From Candidatus Eiseniibacteriota bacterium (lineage in GTDB: Bacteria; Joyebacterota; Joyebacteria; Joyebacterales; Joyebacteraceae), in contig DAOVNE010000099.1 in the NCBI GenBank assembly GCA_030630395.1, positions 1-5,968 of the forward strand: a DNA stretch of 5,968 nucleotides, written 5' to 3'. The position numbers and the translations under genes were made by a program. This document shows positions 5,647 to 5,968 of this stretch, in pieces. Positions within the stretch are counted from its first letter, which is position 1, and every line of letters starts with the position of its first letter. Under the pieces are notes generated by a model. It did no database searches. It saw only the letters and a program-made list of their open reading frames with translations, and was not told the origin of the DNA.

Positions 5647-5968
5647 ATGTTCACTAAGGAAGGCGAGAAGAGCGTGGACATTGTAAACACGATTATTGGA
5701 GCAGGGACGATCCTCACAGGTGATGTGAAGGTTGAAGGCAGCATGCAGGTGGATGGGGAGTTTGAGGGCGCGGTCGAGGCCACAGATACCCTCATTGTCG
5801 GCGAGACCGGCAAGGTAGAGGGGAATGCAGCCGTCGCGAACGCCATCATAGGCGGCCGGATGTTCGGCAACGTATTCGCTTCCGGCAAGATCGAGCTCAA
5901 GCGTGGCTCACAGATGCTCGGTGACATTGAGACGCGAGGTCTTGTAATCGAGGACGGCGTCGTGTTCC
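5647..5968 (+). CDS. Bactofilin (polymer-forming cytoskeletal protein), 3'-truncated
   Basis: Bactofilins are small beta-helical proteins that polymerise without nucleotides into filaments or sheets, often at the membrane, and act in cell shape, wall synthesis or chromosome positioning. The 107 visible residues show the family's repeating pattern of short strands and glycine turns: NTIIGAGTILTGDVKVEGSM (14-33), QVDGEFEGAVEA, LIVGETGKVEGNAAV, AIIGGRMFGNVFA, KIELKRGSQMLGDIETRGL and IEDGVVF. The gene runs off the window; a little more of the core and any C-terminal tail are missing. GGGAGG lies 6 nt before ATG 5647, an ideal site. The first residues MFTKEGEKS resemble the short membrane-targeting tail of Caulobacter BacA (MFSKQAKS, from memory). 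It lies 165 nt after parB on the same strand. In Myxococcus, bactofilins physically organise ParABS, so a link is plausible but inferred here. No gene symbol is assigned because paralogues are common. Confidence 0.93.
   Translation, partial: MFTKEGEKSVDIVNTIIGAGTILTGDVKVEGSMQVDGEFEGAVEATDTLIVGETGKVEGNAAVANAIIGGRMFGNVFASGKIELKRGSQMLGDIETRGLVIEDGVVF

Noticed and set aside
5535..5927. Minus-strand open frame of 130 codons opposite the bactofilin gene and its leader
   Set aside because: The plus-strand frame has a clear bactofilin fold and a strong ribosome binding site; the minus frame shows no known family.

Overview
The window is a 6 kb stretch of ordinary but informative bacterial core chromosome with every gene on the + strand. 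In order it carries mnmE (5' end cut off by the window edge), mnmG, rsmG, an intergenic control region, parA, parB and the start of a bactofilin gene (3' end cut off). This is the classic mnmE-mnmG-rsmG-parA-parB block that in many bacteria lies beside the replication origin and is transcribed away from it. The DNA is GC-rich (roughly 60%). MnmG resembles Bacillota proteins closely, for example [18 protein letters not shown] at residues 401-418. A bactofilin directly after parB, with no noc gene between rsmG and parA, recalls several Clostridia-like lineages. My best guess is a high-GC, deep-branching Bacillota or a neighbouring phylum, at low to moderate confidence.

Region 1 (1-3560) is a tight run of RNA-modification genes. 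MnmE and MnmG form the complex that makes the (carboxymethyl)aminomethyl group on uridine 34 of certain tRNAs, and RsmG methylates 16S rRNA at G527. mnmE and mnmG are 10 nt apart and mnmG overlaps rsmG by 11 nt, so they are almost certainly co-transcribed.

Region 2 (3536-3780) is the control region. Two parS sites lie 59 bp apart. One is written into the last codons of rsmG and the other is a perfect 16-bp palindrome. They are followed by one consensus DnaA box, weaker DnaA-like boxes, a candidate promoter with a consensus -35 TTGACA, and the parA ribosome binding site.

Region 3 (3781-5481) is the chromosome segregation pair: ParA (deviant Walker ATPase) and ParB (CTP-dependent DNA clamp). 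ParB should load on the two parS sites just upstream, so a complete ParABS system lies within about 2 kb.

Region 4 (5482-5968) holds a 165-nt leader with a candidate promoter and a stem-loop, then a bactofilin whose first residues look like a membrane-targeting tail. Bactofilins are known to work with ParABS in Myxococcus, so the neighbourhood may be functional.

I see no mobile element, CRISPR array, RNA gene or clearly novel system. The most interesting signals are the parS/DnaA-box cluster, an exceptionally strong 12-bp hairpin inside mnmG, a local reversal of GC skew over the parS-parA segment, and the parB-bactofilin link.
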